From assembly GCA_937901745.1 (NCBI GenBank), contig CALGSZ010000069.1:1-8873 (forward strand): a DNA stretch of 8,873 nt, given 5' to 3'. Both the position numbers and the translations under genes were made by a program. The notes below the pieces were generated by a model. It was not told the origin of the DNA and did no database searches. It was given only the letters and a program-made list of their open reading frames with translations. The stretch comes from an uncultured Chloroflexota bacterium. Lineage in GTDB: Bacteria; Chloroflexota; Chloroflexia; Thermomicrobiales; UBA6265. Positions within the stretch are counted from its first letter, which is position 1. Each line of letters starts with the position of its first letter. Shown piece by piece: positions 1-7,230 of this stretch.

Positions 1-68
1 GGAACTTTCTCTCCGGGCCCTACGGGGCGGTTACACCACTTTTAGCGACGTGACCGGCTCGCTGGTGA

Positions 69-359
69 GAGGCACCGTCCGTACTCAGAATCGCCGAGGT
101 CCCGCTTGTTGCCGACCATTGCCTGCGTCTCAATCTCTGGTCAACGTATGGCTGCGACGGCCCAATCCTCAAGCTTGGATTTGTCGGGGTCGAAGAGATC
201 GTGGAATGTGCTGCACGCGCCGGTTGCGTCCAGGTAGCATCATCCGCGTGGAAGAGAGATACCTCGGTGGAAGCGACCGCGGCTGAGCCGCCTACGCCCG
301 TTGTCGTGGTACTTGTCAGCCATCAGGACTCACTTGCGACCGTAGTAGAAGGAACATAG
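69..359 (+). other. Open frame without ATG, abutting the helicase start; possible gene remnant
   Basis: This frame stays open for 96 codons after a TGA at 66-68 and ends in TAG at 357-359, directly before the helicase ATG at 360. Many codons begin with G and the third positions are fairly GC-rich, as in real coding DNA here. The translation includes PLVADHCLRLNLWSTYGCDG and ILKLGFVGVEEIVECAARAG, followed by an Ala/Pro/Val-rich tail. I do not recognise a family. There is no ATG or TTG in the frame; the only usual alternative start is GTG at 201, with no convincing ribosome binding site. It may be the 3' end of a gene whose upstream part is frameshifted (stops at 51-53 and 66-68), a small gene translationally coupled to the helicase, or chance. 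A 78-codon ATG frame (50-286) overlaps it in another register and has poorer codon character. Positions 1-68 show nothing else I can name. Confidence 0.3.
349..353 (+). promoter_or_regulatory. Ribosome binding site of the helicase gene
   Basis: AAGGA lies six bases before the ATG at 360, an ordinary Shine-Dalgarno spacing. It supports 360 as the start, as does the DUF4011-like sequence beginning within the first 20 residues. I see no convincing -10/-35 promoter in 1-348. Confidence 0.65.
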
Positions 360-3300
360 ATGGCTACATCGAGTTTGCAGGGCCAGCAGATCCAGTCCTT
401 GATCCAAGACCGAATCGAGGACTGGCGCCGACGTTTGATCGATCTCTCCTTCCGAAACCGCCTGATCAACTATCGACCGACGAAGAGCTCGACACTCCAG
501 GTTGAGAGCCCATCGATTCACGATTTGCTCGCCGATCCCGAAAGGCGGGAGCCCTTTGACTTCTTCATTCCGCCCCAGGCACAGGAGGAGGGTGACCTTC
601 AGTCTCAACCCCGGACGGAACCTAAAGCAGGCGAAATCGTTACCGGGCTCGATGATCCAGAGCGATTGGAAAAGGTTCTCTCCAATCTGGCTCGCAAGTC
701 AAACGCGGAGTTTGAGGACAAAGCCATTCGTGTTCTCTATCTAGCAGTCGGATTCCTTCACTGGGAAGATGTTGCCCGTCGCGAACAGCTGCGATCGCCG
801 CTCATTCTGGTGCCGGCTGAGCTACGGCGGGAATCGCCCCGTGACCCTTATCGACTCTACTTTGTTGATGACGAGGAGATCGTCATCAACCCGGCGCTCA
901 CGGTGAAGCTCGAAAAGGACGTCGGACTCGACATACCGGAGGATTGGGCATGGGAAGACCAACCACTTGCTAAAGAGCTGGACGAGATACGTGAGGCGAT
1001 TGCAGGGCAGGGCTGGAAAGTCGTCGAGAGCGCCGTCCTTGGGCTCTTCTCCTTTCAAAAGCTTGTTATGTACCGGGACCTTCTCCGCAATGAGGAGAGG
1101 GTGCGTGCTCATCCCTTGATCCGAGCCCTTGCGTCGGGGGGCGCTGAGCATGATCTCTCCGATGGGTTTCAAGGGGTTCCGGCCGAAGACGAACTGGACT
1201 CCGTCCAAGATCCCCGCACGACCTTCTCCATCTTGGATGCCGATGCATCCCAGCGTCGTTGTATCGAGGCAGCCAAGCAAGGCAAGTCATTTGTCATGCA
1301 AGGGCCACCGGGAACGGGCAAGAGTCAGACCATCGCGAACATAATCGCCGAGGCCTTGGGCCAAGGCAAGCGTGTCCTCTTTATCAGTGAGAAGATCGCG
1401 GCCCTTGACGTCGTTCATAAGCGCCTCGCTCGTACAGGCCTCAGCGATTTCTGTTTGAAACTGCACGGACGCGACGCAGCTCGCAAAGAGGTCATCGAAT
1501 CGCTCCACCGGAGTCTGACCGGCATGGATCGGCCACGACAGGTGATGTCCGAACGTGAGTTTGATCAGTTGATGGACCTACGCGAGCGCCTGAATACTGC
1601 AGTAGAGCTCCTGCATCGGCCAAGCGAGGTGCTCTTAGATATGACCCCGCGGGAAGTCTATGCGGAGCTCGCCCCACTCGACGGGGCCCCAGTTGTCGCC
1701 GAGGCGGCCCCTGCAAGCACTCGCGTCGGAGCGGAGGCGCGCCGTGAGCTGACCGATCTGCTTCGACTCTTTGAGTCCCTCACGCACCATTGGGACTTGG
1801 TATGTCGCCACGATTTCCTGTGGCGGGGATTTTCCGCGACAAGCTTCGACGAGACGGCTCGCTCTCGGTTGCTGTCTAGGTTGGAAAACCTGGATAACGC
1901 CAGCCGGGAGCTTCAGGTGAAGACCGAACGAGTCGCTAGCGACCTCGGAGTCGATTGGACTATCTCGCTAAAGAGCGCACGCCGACTCGAACGGGTAATC
2001 GAGCTACTTGAGCGAAGCCCCGCGATCGATCCCGCCTGGCTCCGCGGCGGGGCTCTTCAGCGGCTGCGAAAGGCGGTGACCAGCGCTCGTGATGTCTATG
2101 GCTCGCTTGAAAAGGCGAGGCACAGCTTCGCCGCGACGTATCCCCACCGTCAGGCTTCCGAGTTCCCAGCAAACGTCGAGAATCGCATGACGGAAGCACT
2201 CGCCGGATTAAACGGCGTAATTGGGCGAAGTTCCACCTGGGAGACCGAGCTGCTCGGAAGACTTCCCGAGATCGCCGAGTTCGCTGCTGAGGTGGACAGC
2301 ACGTTTGATGAGCTCGAGAAGTACGCTAAGCAGCTGTTCGATGCGCTGGGGCAGCCGTGGAAGAACCCCACATTGGTGGATATCGAGGAAATCAAGGAGC
2401 TCGCCAACCTCGCATTCCAGGCGTTGGACCGACCGGATCGCAGATGGCTGATCCCAGCTGGGCGTGACAAGGTTCGTTCCACCCTGGAGCAATCGCGAGC
2501 GCTGTTCGGCGAGTACCAGAAAGGCTTGGATCAGCTTCGTGACACTTATGCTGAGGAGGCACTAGGGCTTGACGCTGAGTCGATGCTGAACCGCACTACG
2601 GTGGCGGAAAACAAGTTCCTGGGCAAGCTGAGTGGCCCGTACCGTGCCGACGTTAAGACCCTGCGTGCCCTGAGAAAGGACGGAAAGGCGCCCGATGATC
2701 CCGCTGACGATCTGCGGGAGATTCTAAGGCTCGCGACACTCGGAGCTCGGATCGACGCTGGCCAAAGAGATTACGAAGCGGCATTCGGTAGTTGGTATAA
2801 GGGTCGTGAGACGGACGTGGATGCGATCACGAGGGCGCTCGGTATTGCCGAAGCGGCACTGGCCAGCATTGCGCCAGACACCGATCTCGATGTCCTCGAG
2901 CGCCGACTATGTGCTGGCTCACAACCTGACACACAGCTCGCGCAGAACGCCGCCCAGGTCGGGGCATTACTCAATCGTATTGGTGCATCCCTTGAGCACA
3001 TAGAGTCGCTTGCAGCGCGCCCGGGTCTCGCTTCCCTGAAGGGCCGGACACTGACTTCGTTGCGTTCGCTACTGGGGGAGCTCCGCAGTCCTGTTGTTTC
3101 ACTGAGGCAGCTCGTTGAGGTACTACGGCAGGGCCGCGTCGACGGCTCAATCAGCCTTTCGCAGCTCGAACAGGATGCCCGCCAGATTTCGGACCTCAGG
3201 CGTGCAGAGGCGGAGGCGGCTGCGAATGCTGAGGAGTGGGGTGCCGTGATTGGGTCCGGGTTTCGCGGCGGCGACACCGAGTGGGAGAGGGTTGAGAGGG

Positions 3301-5903
3301 CTGCCGATTGGCTGGAACGTCTGTTTGACACTTTCGAAACCGACCTTCCCTCAGCAATAGAGGAGAAGCTGCGCTCCGGGTCTCGAACGTGGCCGGATCT
3401 CGCTCGTTTTCGCGCAAGCTTAGGGGCGTTTGACGATGCAGTAGGACAGCTCACGGAGGAATTTGACCCTGATCGAGCGAGTCAGTTGCGCAAGGAGTTC
3501 GCGGACTCCGCTACCCCAGATGTGCGCGGACTCGTATCGCAGATGCGAGACCGAGTCGACGAGCTCACCGCCTGGACGGATTTCCGGCGCTTGGGCGAGG
3601 AGATCGGACGACAGGGCTGGGGCAGATTCCTCGAGCTGCTCGTCGCAGAGTCGGTGACTAGCGACCAGGTCGTTCCCGCATTCCAGAAGGCTTACTGGAA
3701 CAGCCGACTCGACCGACTCTTCGATCAGGTACCTGAGCTAAAAGAGTTCCGTGGGCATTCGCATGAGCGCCTAATTGCGAACTTCTCTGAGCTCGACAGG
3801 AAGTTAGTGGCTGCCGCCAGTGACCGCATCATTTCAGTATGCAATGCAAGGCGGCCGACCCCGGTATCGGTTCCAGGCTCAGAAGTGGCACTCCTTAAGC
3901 GAGAGGCAGGCAAGAAGCGGCGGCATCTACCCGTCAGAAAGCTTCTCATGAAGTTGCCAAGTCTGCTGCCAGCACTCAAGCCATGCATGATGATGAGCCC
4001 ACTGACAGTCAGTCATTACCTTTCGTCTGATCACCAGTTCGATCTCGTTGTGTTCGACGAGGCATCGCAGGTTCCACCGTGGGATGCGATCAACTGCATT
4101 TACCGCGCGAAGCAGGTGATCGTCGTGGGTGACAGCAAGCAGCTTCCGCCGACTCCCTTCTTCCAGCAGGTGGATCCCGAAGCCGAGGGTTTCGACGAAG
4201 AGGCCGAGCAATCGGAAGAGGTGATGGAGAGCATCCTCGATGCGTGCGAAGCGTTGCTGCCGGCTGAGTCACTACGTTGGCACTATCGAAGTAGACACGA
4301 GCATCTGATCTCGTTCTCCAATCACCATTTCTACGACAACAGGCTGGTCACGTTTCCTGCCCCTGTACTGTCGGCTGGCGATCTTGGCGTTCATTTGATC
4401 TACGTCCCGGACGGTGTTTATGACCGTGCGCGTTCGAGAACCAATCGGGTGGAGGCACGGCGCGTTGCTGAACGAGTGATCGAGCATCTTCGCGCTAAAC
4501 CTGAAAGGACCATTGGAGTTGTCGCGTTCAGCGTGGCGCAGGCAGAAGCGATCAACGACGAGTTGGACGCTCTACGATCTGCCAACCCTGATCTCGAAAG
4601 GCACTTCGCCGCGGATCGTCTAGACGCGGTCTTTGTCAAGAACCTCGAGTCAGTTCAAGGCGATGAACGTGATGTCGTCGTATTCAGCGTCGGATACGGG
4701 TACGACGAGCATGGCAAGTTTTATCAGGGATTCGGACCGCTCAACAAAGATGGCGGACATCGCCGCCTCAATGTCGCAGTCACACGGGCGCGCGAGCAGA
4801 TTGATGTGGTCACTTCAGTGCGAGCGTCCGACTTCGATTTGTCTGAAACTGCAAAACCGGGAGCACAGCGGCTGCGTGACTACCTTGAGTTCGCCGAAAA
4901 TGGACCCAAGGCGTTGCGTAGAGAGATCGAAGCAATGGGCGGAGAATACGAGTCTCCGTTTGAGGAGTCGGTCGGGGAGGCAGTTCGTGAGCTCGGATAC
5001 GAAGCCATCCCGCAGGTCGGAGTCGGTGGTTTCCGCATCGATCTTGGCGTGGTCGACCCCGTTTCGCCCGGGCGCTTTGCCCTTGGAATTGAGTGCGATG
5101 GCGCTACCTACCATTCGACACCAACCGCGAGGGACCGCGACCGGCTACGTCAGCAGATCCTAGAAGGCCTAGGATGGCGCATCCATCGAATCTGGTCGTG
5201 GGACTGGGTGCGTGAACGCCGCAAGGAGACCAACCGGCTGAAGGAAGCTATCCAGCAGGCTCTCAACTCTGATGACCCTCCAATGGAAGATCCAACGGCA
5301 ACCGGAGCGAGTGACGGGGAGATGCAGCGCGATCGGGAGGTCATCGAGGTGTACGAGTTCAGTGGAAGCGAGGACGCTGCCAATCTGCCATGGGCGATCC
5401 GCTACGAGTGTGCGGATCTCTCCGGGTTCCGCAGTGCGTTCGAGTTCCACGAGCCTGAGTCCCGACCACAGCTACGACAGGCACTGGAGTCACTGCTTGC
5501 CGTGGAGGCACCAATCAGCACGGACCGCACAATCAAGAGTCTCGCGGCTTCTCAAGGCATATCGCGACGTGGGAGCCGGGTCGTCCAGGCGGCCAGGCTA
5601 ACAATCAAGGAAGGAATCGCAAGCGGGTTCGCAGAGCGCCGCGGAGATTTCCTTTGGACTCCGGGTCAGGTGATAGATGCTGTCCGGATACCCGATCCCG
5701 ACAACCCAGATACTCAGCGATCGATTGACGAAATTCCGCCCGAGGAACTTGATCTTGCTCTCACCAAGCTCCAGGAGGCGGGCGGTATTTCGGACGCGGA
5801 TGCGCTGATCGCCCAAACAGCTCGTATCTTCGGTTTCAATCGCACCGGGCACGCAATTCGCGAGCAGCTAATGGCGCGATTGGACGCATTGAATTTGCGT
5901 TGA
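360..5903 (+). CDS. DUF4011 / SF1 helicase / Vsr-like (MTES_1575-type) nuclease / DUF3320 protein
   Basis: An intact 1847-residue cytoplasmic protein predicted to move on or unwind nucleic acid with ATP and to cut it. Residues about 14-60 (WRRRLIDLSFRNRLINY) are a DUF4011-type start; LGLFSFQKLVMYRDLL (about 228-243) continues this region. Walker A is GPPGTGKS (315-322). After a mostly helical, charged insertion (about 430-1180) come motif II DEAS (1233-1236), motif III GDSKQLPP (1257-1264), LRWHYRSR (1305-1312), VQGDERD (1432-1438) and the arginine-finger motif LNVAVTRARE (1470-1479), the UvrD/Upf1-like SF1 set. Residues about 1532-1615 resemble the Vsr-like MTES_1575 PD-(D/E)xK nuclease: FEES (1534-1537), FRIDLG (1558-1563), IECDGATYH (1577-1585), RDRDRLRQ (1591-1598) and GWRIHRIWSWDW. 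Residues about 1660-1847 fit DUF3320. No signal peptide or membrane segment is seen. Family members are often near restriction or anti-phage genes, so defence is the best inference; the exact system name and target cannot be read from sequence. Confidence 0.93.
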   Translation: MATSSLQGQQIQSLIQDRIEDWRRRLIDLSFRNRLINYRPTKSSTLQVESPSIHDLLADPERREPFDFFIPPQAQEEGDLQSQPRTEPKAGEIVTGLDDPERLEKVLSNLARKSNAEFEDKAIRVLYLAVGFLHWEDVARREQLRSPLILVPAELRRESPRDPYRLYFVDDEEIVINPALTVKLEKDVGLDIPEDWAWEDQPLAKELDEIREAIAGQGWKVVESAVLGLFSFQKLVMYRDLLRNEERVRAHPLIRALASGGAEHDLSDGFQGVPAEDELDSVQDPRTTFSILDADASQRRCIEAAKQGKSFVMQGPPGTGKSQTIANIIAEALGQGKRVLFISEKIAALDVVHKRLARTGLSDFCLKLHGRDAARKEVIESLHRSLTGMDRPRQVMSEREFDQLMDLRERLNTAVELLHRPSEVLLDMTPREVYAELAPLDGAPVVAEAAPASTRVGAEARRELTDLLRLFESLTHHWDLVCRHDFLWRGFSATSFDETARSRLLSRLENLDNASRELQVKTERVASDLGVDWTISLKSARRLERVIELLERSPAIDPAWLRGGALQRLRKAVTSARDVYGSLEKARHSFAATYPHRQASEFPANVENRMTEALAGLNGVIGRSSTWETELLGRLPEIAEFAAEVDSTFDELEKYAKQLFDALGQPWKNPTLVDIEEIKELANLAFQALDRPDRRWLIPAGRDKVRSTLEQSRALFGEYQKGLDQLRDTYAEEALGLDAESMLNRTTVAENKFLGKLSGPYRADVKTLRALRKDGKAPDDPADDLREILRLATLGARIDAGQRDYEAAFGSWYKGRETDVDAITRALGIAEAALASIAPDTDLDVLERRLCAGSQPDTQLAQNAAQVGALLNRIGASLEHIESLAARPGLASLKGRTLTSLRSLLGELRSPVVSLRQLVEVLRQGRVDGSISLSQLEQDARQISDLRRAEAEAAANAEEWGAVIGSGFRGGDTEWERVERAADWLERLFDTFETDLPSAIEEKLRSGSRTWPDLARFRASLGAFDDAVGQLTEEFDPDRASQLRKEFADSATPDVRGLVSQMRDRVDELTAWTDFRRLGEEIGRQGWGRFLELLVAESVTSDQVVPAFQKAYWNSRLDRLFDQVPELKEFRGHSHERLIANFSELDRKLVAAASDRIISVCNARRPTPVSVPGSEVALLKREAGKKRRHLPVRKLLMKLPSLLPALKPCMMMSPLTVSHYLSSDHQFDLVVFDEASQVPPWDAINCIYRAKQVIVVGDSKQLPPTPFFQQVDPEAEGFDEEAEQSEEVMESILDACEALLPAESLRWHYRSRHEHLISFSNHHFYDNRLVTFPAPVLSAGDLGVHLIYVPDGVYDRARSRTNRVEARRVAERVIEHLRAKPERTIGVVAFSVAQAEAINDELDALRSANPDLERHFAADRLDAVFVKNLESVQGDERDVVVFSVGYGYDEHGKFYQGFGPLNKDGGHRRLNVAVTRAREQIDVVTSVRASDFDLSETAKPGAQRLRDYLEFAENGPKALRREIEAMGGEYESPFEESVGEAVRELGYEAIPQVGVGGFRIDLGVVDPVSPGRFALGIECDGATYHSTPTARDRDRLRQQILEGLGWRIHRIWSWDWVRERRKETNRLKEAIQQALNSDDPPMEDPTATGASDGEMQRDREVIEVYEFSGSEDAANLPWAIRYECADLSGFRSAFEFHEPESRPQLRQALESLLAVEAPISTDRTIKSLAASQGISRRGSRVVQAARLTIKEGIASGFAERRGDFLWTPGQVIDAVRIPDPDNPDTQRSIDEIPPEELDLALTKLQEAGGISDADALIAQTARIFGFNRTGHAIREQLMARLDALNLR

Positions 5904-6190
5904 GGGCCTACGAACGAGGCTGCTGCGACAGAGTGGTCGATGTTCGCCTGGTGGGATGCGGCGGTCGTGCAGCACGGGAATCTCGGGGCAGGTCTTGGCG
6001 AGATGCCCGACGAGCAACTCCTCACCTTCGAGGCAATCGATCCAAGCGCTCGTGGGTTCTTAGTACTTCAGACTCACTCTCCCGTTGTGCGGTGTGCGTC
6101 ACGTACTCGAGCTTCGCAGTTGGCGCGATGTTCGTGATTGCTCCCGCCCTTGCGCCCGCAATCCCTAGATCGATTCCGTCGCCAGTCCCC
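5904..6190 (-). pseudogene. Remnant of a NERD (nuclease-related domain) protein, frameshifted and truncated
   Basis: No single frame is open, but consecutive pieces in different frames line up in order with the N-terminal half of actinobacterial NERD proteins. The pieces are DGIDLGIAGARAG (6180-6142), NHEHRANCEARVRDAH (6139-6092), EPTSAWIDCLEGEELLVGHL and then TCPEIPVLHDRRIPP (6059-5949), and after a one-base shift ANIDHSVAAASF (5947-5912). In the family as I recall it, the corresponding stretches are GxAGASAxREYERR, REARxRxxHP, GAEGEE, VLHDRRIP and ANIDH. At least three frameshifts are needed, so it is dead. The rest of the NERD fold (the VIDAK strand and C-terminal half) is missing: similarity ends at the stop codon of the convergent helicase gene. 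The likely original role was a DNA-processing nuclease-like protein of unknown substrate. Positions 6191-6264, between this and the next remnant, show nothing I can assign. Confidence 0.65.
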
Positions 6191-6264
6191 GACATGTCGA
6201 CCATCCGGCGCGACCTGGCGGGACCTTGAGCCGTGTGAGCCAGGCTTAAAGAAGTTTGATCCCG

Positions 6265-6654
6265 TACCTTCGACGCAGTGCGGCCACGTGCCAATGCGGC
6301 TGCCCGGCCCACGCTGAGCGGTCGCCGGTCCTGAGTCACCGTCCTGTCGGTGTCTCTGAAGTAGAGCTTGTCAATGTTGTCATCGGTGCCCACGGGCTAT
6401 GGCCTGCCGTCGCGGTGCACACGAATAGCCTTCACGAAAGCGTCCGGCTATCCAAACGGCGCATCGATCGCAACCTTCTTGCAGCGCTTGCCTAGCGCGA
6501 TCAGCTCGTTGTCGTCGCACTTGGGGTGGATCGTTGCTTTCAGGGTTCGGCCGCGTGCCTCGAGCGTGCAGGCGTACGTGTTGTCAGGTTGCGCGGCGAG
6601 GTCGATGCCGAGCACCTTCTCGGCGTTCGAGGATTTTGCACCTCTCTTCGTCAT
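6265..6654 (-). pseudogene. DUF429 family protein, inactivated by two TAG codons and truncated
   Basis: The ATG at 6654 begins MTKRGAKSSNAEKVLGIDLA, then a region ending KKVAIDAPFG (to 6451). GIDLA near the N-terminus and IDAPFG about 55 residues later are hallmarks of DUF429, a predicted RNase H-like (possibly nuclease) family. The next codon is TAG (6450-6448) exactly where the family has Trp (IDAPFGWP). The same frame continues PDAFVKAIRVHRDGRP, a second TAG (6399-6397), then PVGTDDNIDKLYFRDTDRTV and PLSV, again DUF429-like (the R-x-TDR block). After about 6310 the similarity seems to move to another frame (SRIGTWPHC, 6301-6275) and then stops; no later YPAA-type block is seen. An in-frame extension upstream to 6870 overlaps the DUF3427 gene and is not protein-like. 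The gap to the DUF3427 stop at 6707 is 52 bases, so the two genes were probably co-oriented neighbours. Confidence 0.7.
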
Positions 6655-6706
6655 CACCAGGCCCCCGTGGTCCGTGAACGGCGGCAGTCTAAGGGTGCCG
6701 GTGCGA

Positions 6707-7124
6707 TCAAGCCGCCGCCACGCTCCGCGCCACCTCGAACAATTCCTCCGGCATCGGAGTATGGAGCTTCCACGTGAAGGCGACGGGGCGCTCGCCTTCG
6801 TGGCTGACATAGGTGGCGGGGCCGAGGAAGTGGAAGGGGGCGGTGCCAAGTGCGTCCCTCTTGTGTTCACGGACGAAGAGGAGGATGTTGGTGCCCTGCT
6901 TGGCGTGCTCGATGTAGCGGCGGACGGTCGGTTGGTGGGGCGACTGGCGAGACTGCGACTCCCAGTGGAAGAGATCGCGGCTGATCGCGTAGTCCCGATA
7001 CATCGTTGTCGGCGAGTAGTCGCGCTCGGACTTGTGGAGATCGACGAAGAAGACGTCGCTTTGGGACTGGGGGACCCAGAGAATGCCGCCTTGGGTGACC
7101 TTCGGCCTCGGGCCCTCCGCTAAG
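6707..7124 (-). pseudogene. C-terminal part of a DUF3427-type helicase, cut off by the IS
   Basis: About 138 codons reading toward 6707 (TGA at 6709-6707) match the DUF3427 domain found at the C-terminus of SSL2-like DEAD/DEAH helicases. Landmarks in order are DVFFVDLHKSERDYSPTTMY, RDYAISRDLFHWESQS, RRYIEHAKQGTNILLFVRE, FLGPATYVSHEGERPVAFTW and a C-terminal ELFEVARSVAAA. The part present has no stops or shifts. The rest of the domain lies across the IS at 8711-8873; deleting the IS and one CTAAG copy gives AALGLAEGPRPKV in one frame. The family is an ATP-dependent helicase, often with a PLD-like nuclease domain, found near restriction or defence genes; its helicase motifs are outside this window. 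As it stands the fragment cannot make the helicase, though the IS end could start a 150-residue fusion (TTG at 7159). Confidence 0.85.
7120..7124. repeat. Target site duplication, left copy (CTAAG)
   Basis: CTAAG directly precedes the left inverted repeat and is repeated exactly at 8711-8715, directly after the right one. Five bases is a duplication length known for IS1380-family elements such as ISEcp1. The perfect match indicates a simple and fairly recent insertion. Confidence 0.88.
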
Positions 7125-7139
7125 CCTCGATCCACCGAT
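7125..7139 (+). repeat. Left terminal inverted repeat of the IS
   Basis: CCTCGATCCACCGAT is the exact reverse complement of 8696-8710. The next base differs between the ends, so the perfect repeat is 15 bp. The CCT start matches other IS1380-family ends. Confidence 0.92.
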
Positions 7140-7162
7140 CCCATCCGCCCCTGAATCAAGAA

Positions 7163-7225
7163 TGACCTCCTGAAGGGGCATGAAGCGGCTGATTGAGGCA
7201 GCCGCGGCCCTCAATCAGGAGGTCA
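7163..7225 (+). promoter_or_regulatory. Nested inverted repeat that can sequester the transposase ribosome binding site
   Basis: TGACCTCCTGA (7163-7173) is the perfect reverse complement of TCAGGAGGTCA (7215-7225), which contains the AGGAGG of the transposase. Inside it, TGATTGAGG (7190-7198) pairs with CCTCAATCA (7209-7217). The stems share 7215-7217, but an 8-bp outer stem (7163-7170 with 7218-7225) and the 9-bp inner stem can coexist. RNA reading in from the flank would include the anti-Shine-Dalgarno arm, while a transcript starting inside the element past about 7170 would not. This is the arrangement known from IS10 and IS50, where it prevents expression from outside transcription. The sequence pairing is seen; the regulatory role is inferred. 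Confidence 0.6.
7217..7222 (+). promoter_or_regulatory. Ribosome binding site that decides the transposase start
   Basis: A full AGGAGG lies eight bases before ATG 7231. The earlier in-frame ATG at 7180 has only an AAGGGG one base away, too close to act, so 7231 is preferred. This site is the 3' arm of the inverted repeat at 7163-7225. Confidence 0.75.
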
Positions 7226-7230
7226 CTCTC

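Noticed and set aside
115..232. Minus-strand reading DLFDPDKSKLEDWAVAAIR as the end of a gene
   Set aside because: It looks protein-like but is open for only about 32 codons, is bounded by stops on both sides, and mirrors codon by codon the plus-strand frame, which has better coding composition.
2771..3454. 227-codon open frame on the minus strand within the helicase
   Set aside because: Ser/Arg-rich shadow of the helical insertion of the intact helicase gene.
5900..6229. 109-codon plus-strand frame overlapping the helicase stop
   Set aside because: Its start would overlap the helicase end neatly, but there is no good ribosome binding site and the opposite strand reads as NERD pieces in order.
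6368..7123. 251-codon open frame on the plus strand
   Set aside because: It lies antisense to the DUF429 and DUF3427 sequences, which carry clear family motifs; its own translation matches nothing I recognise.
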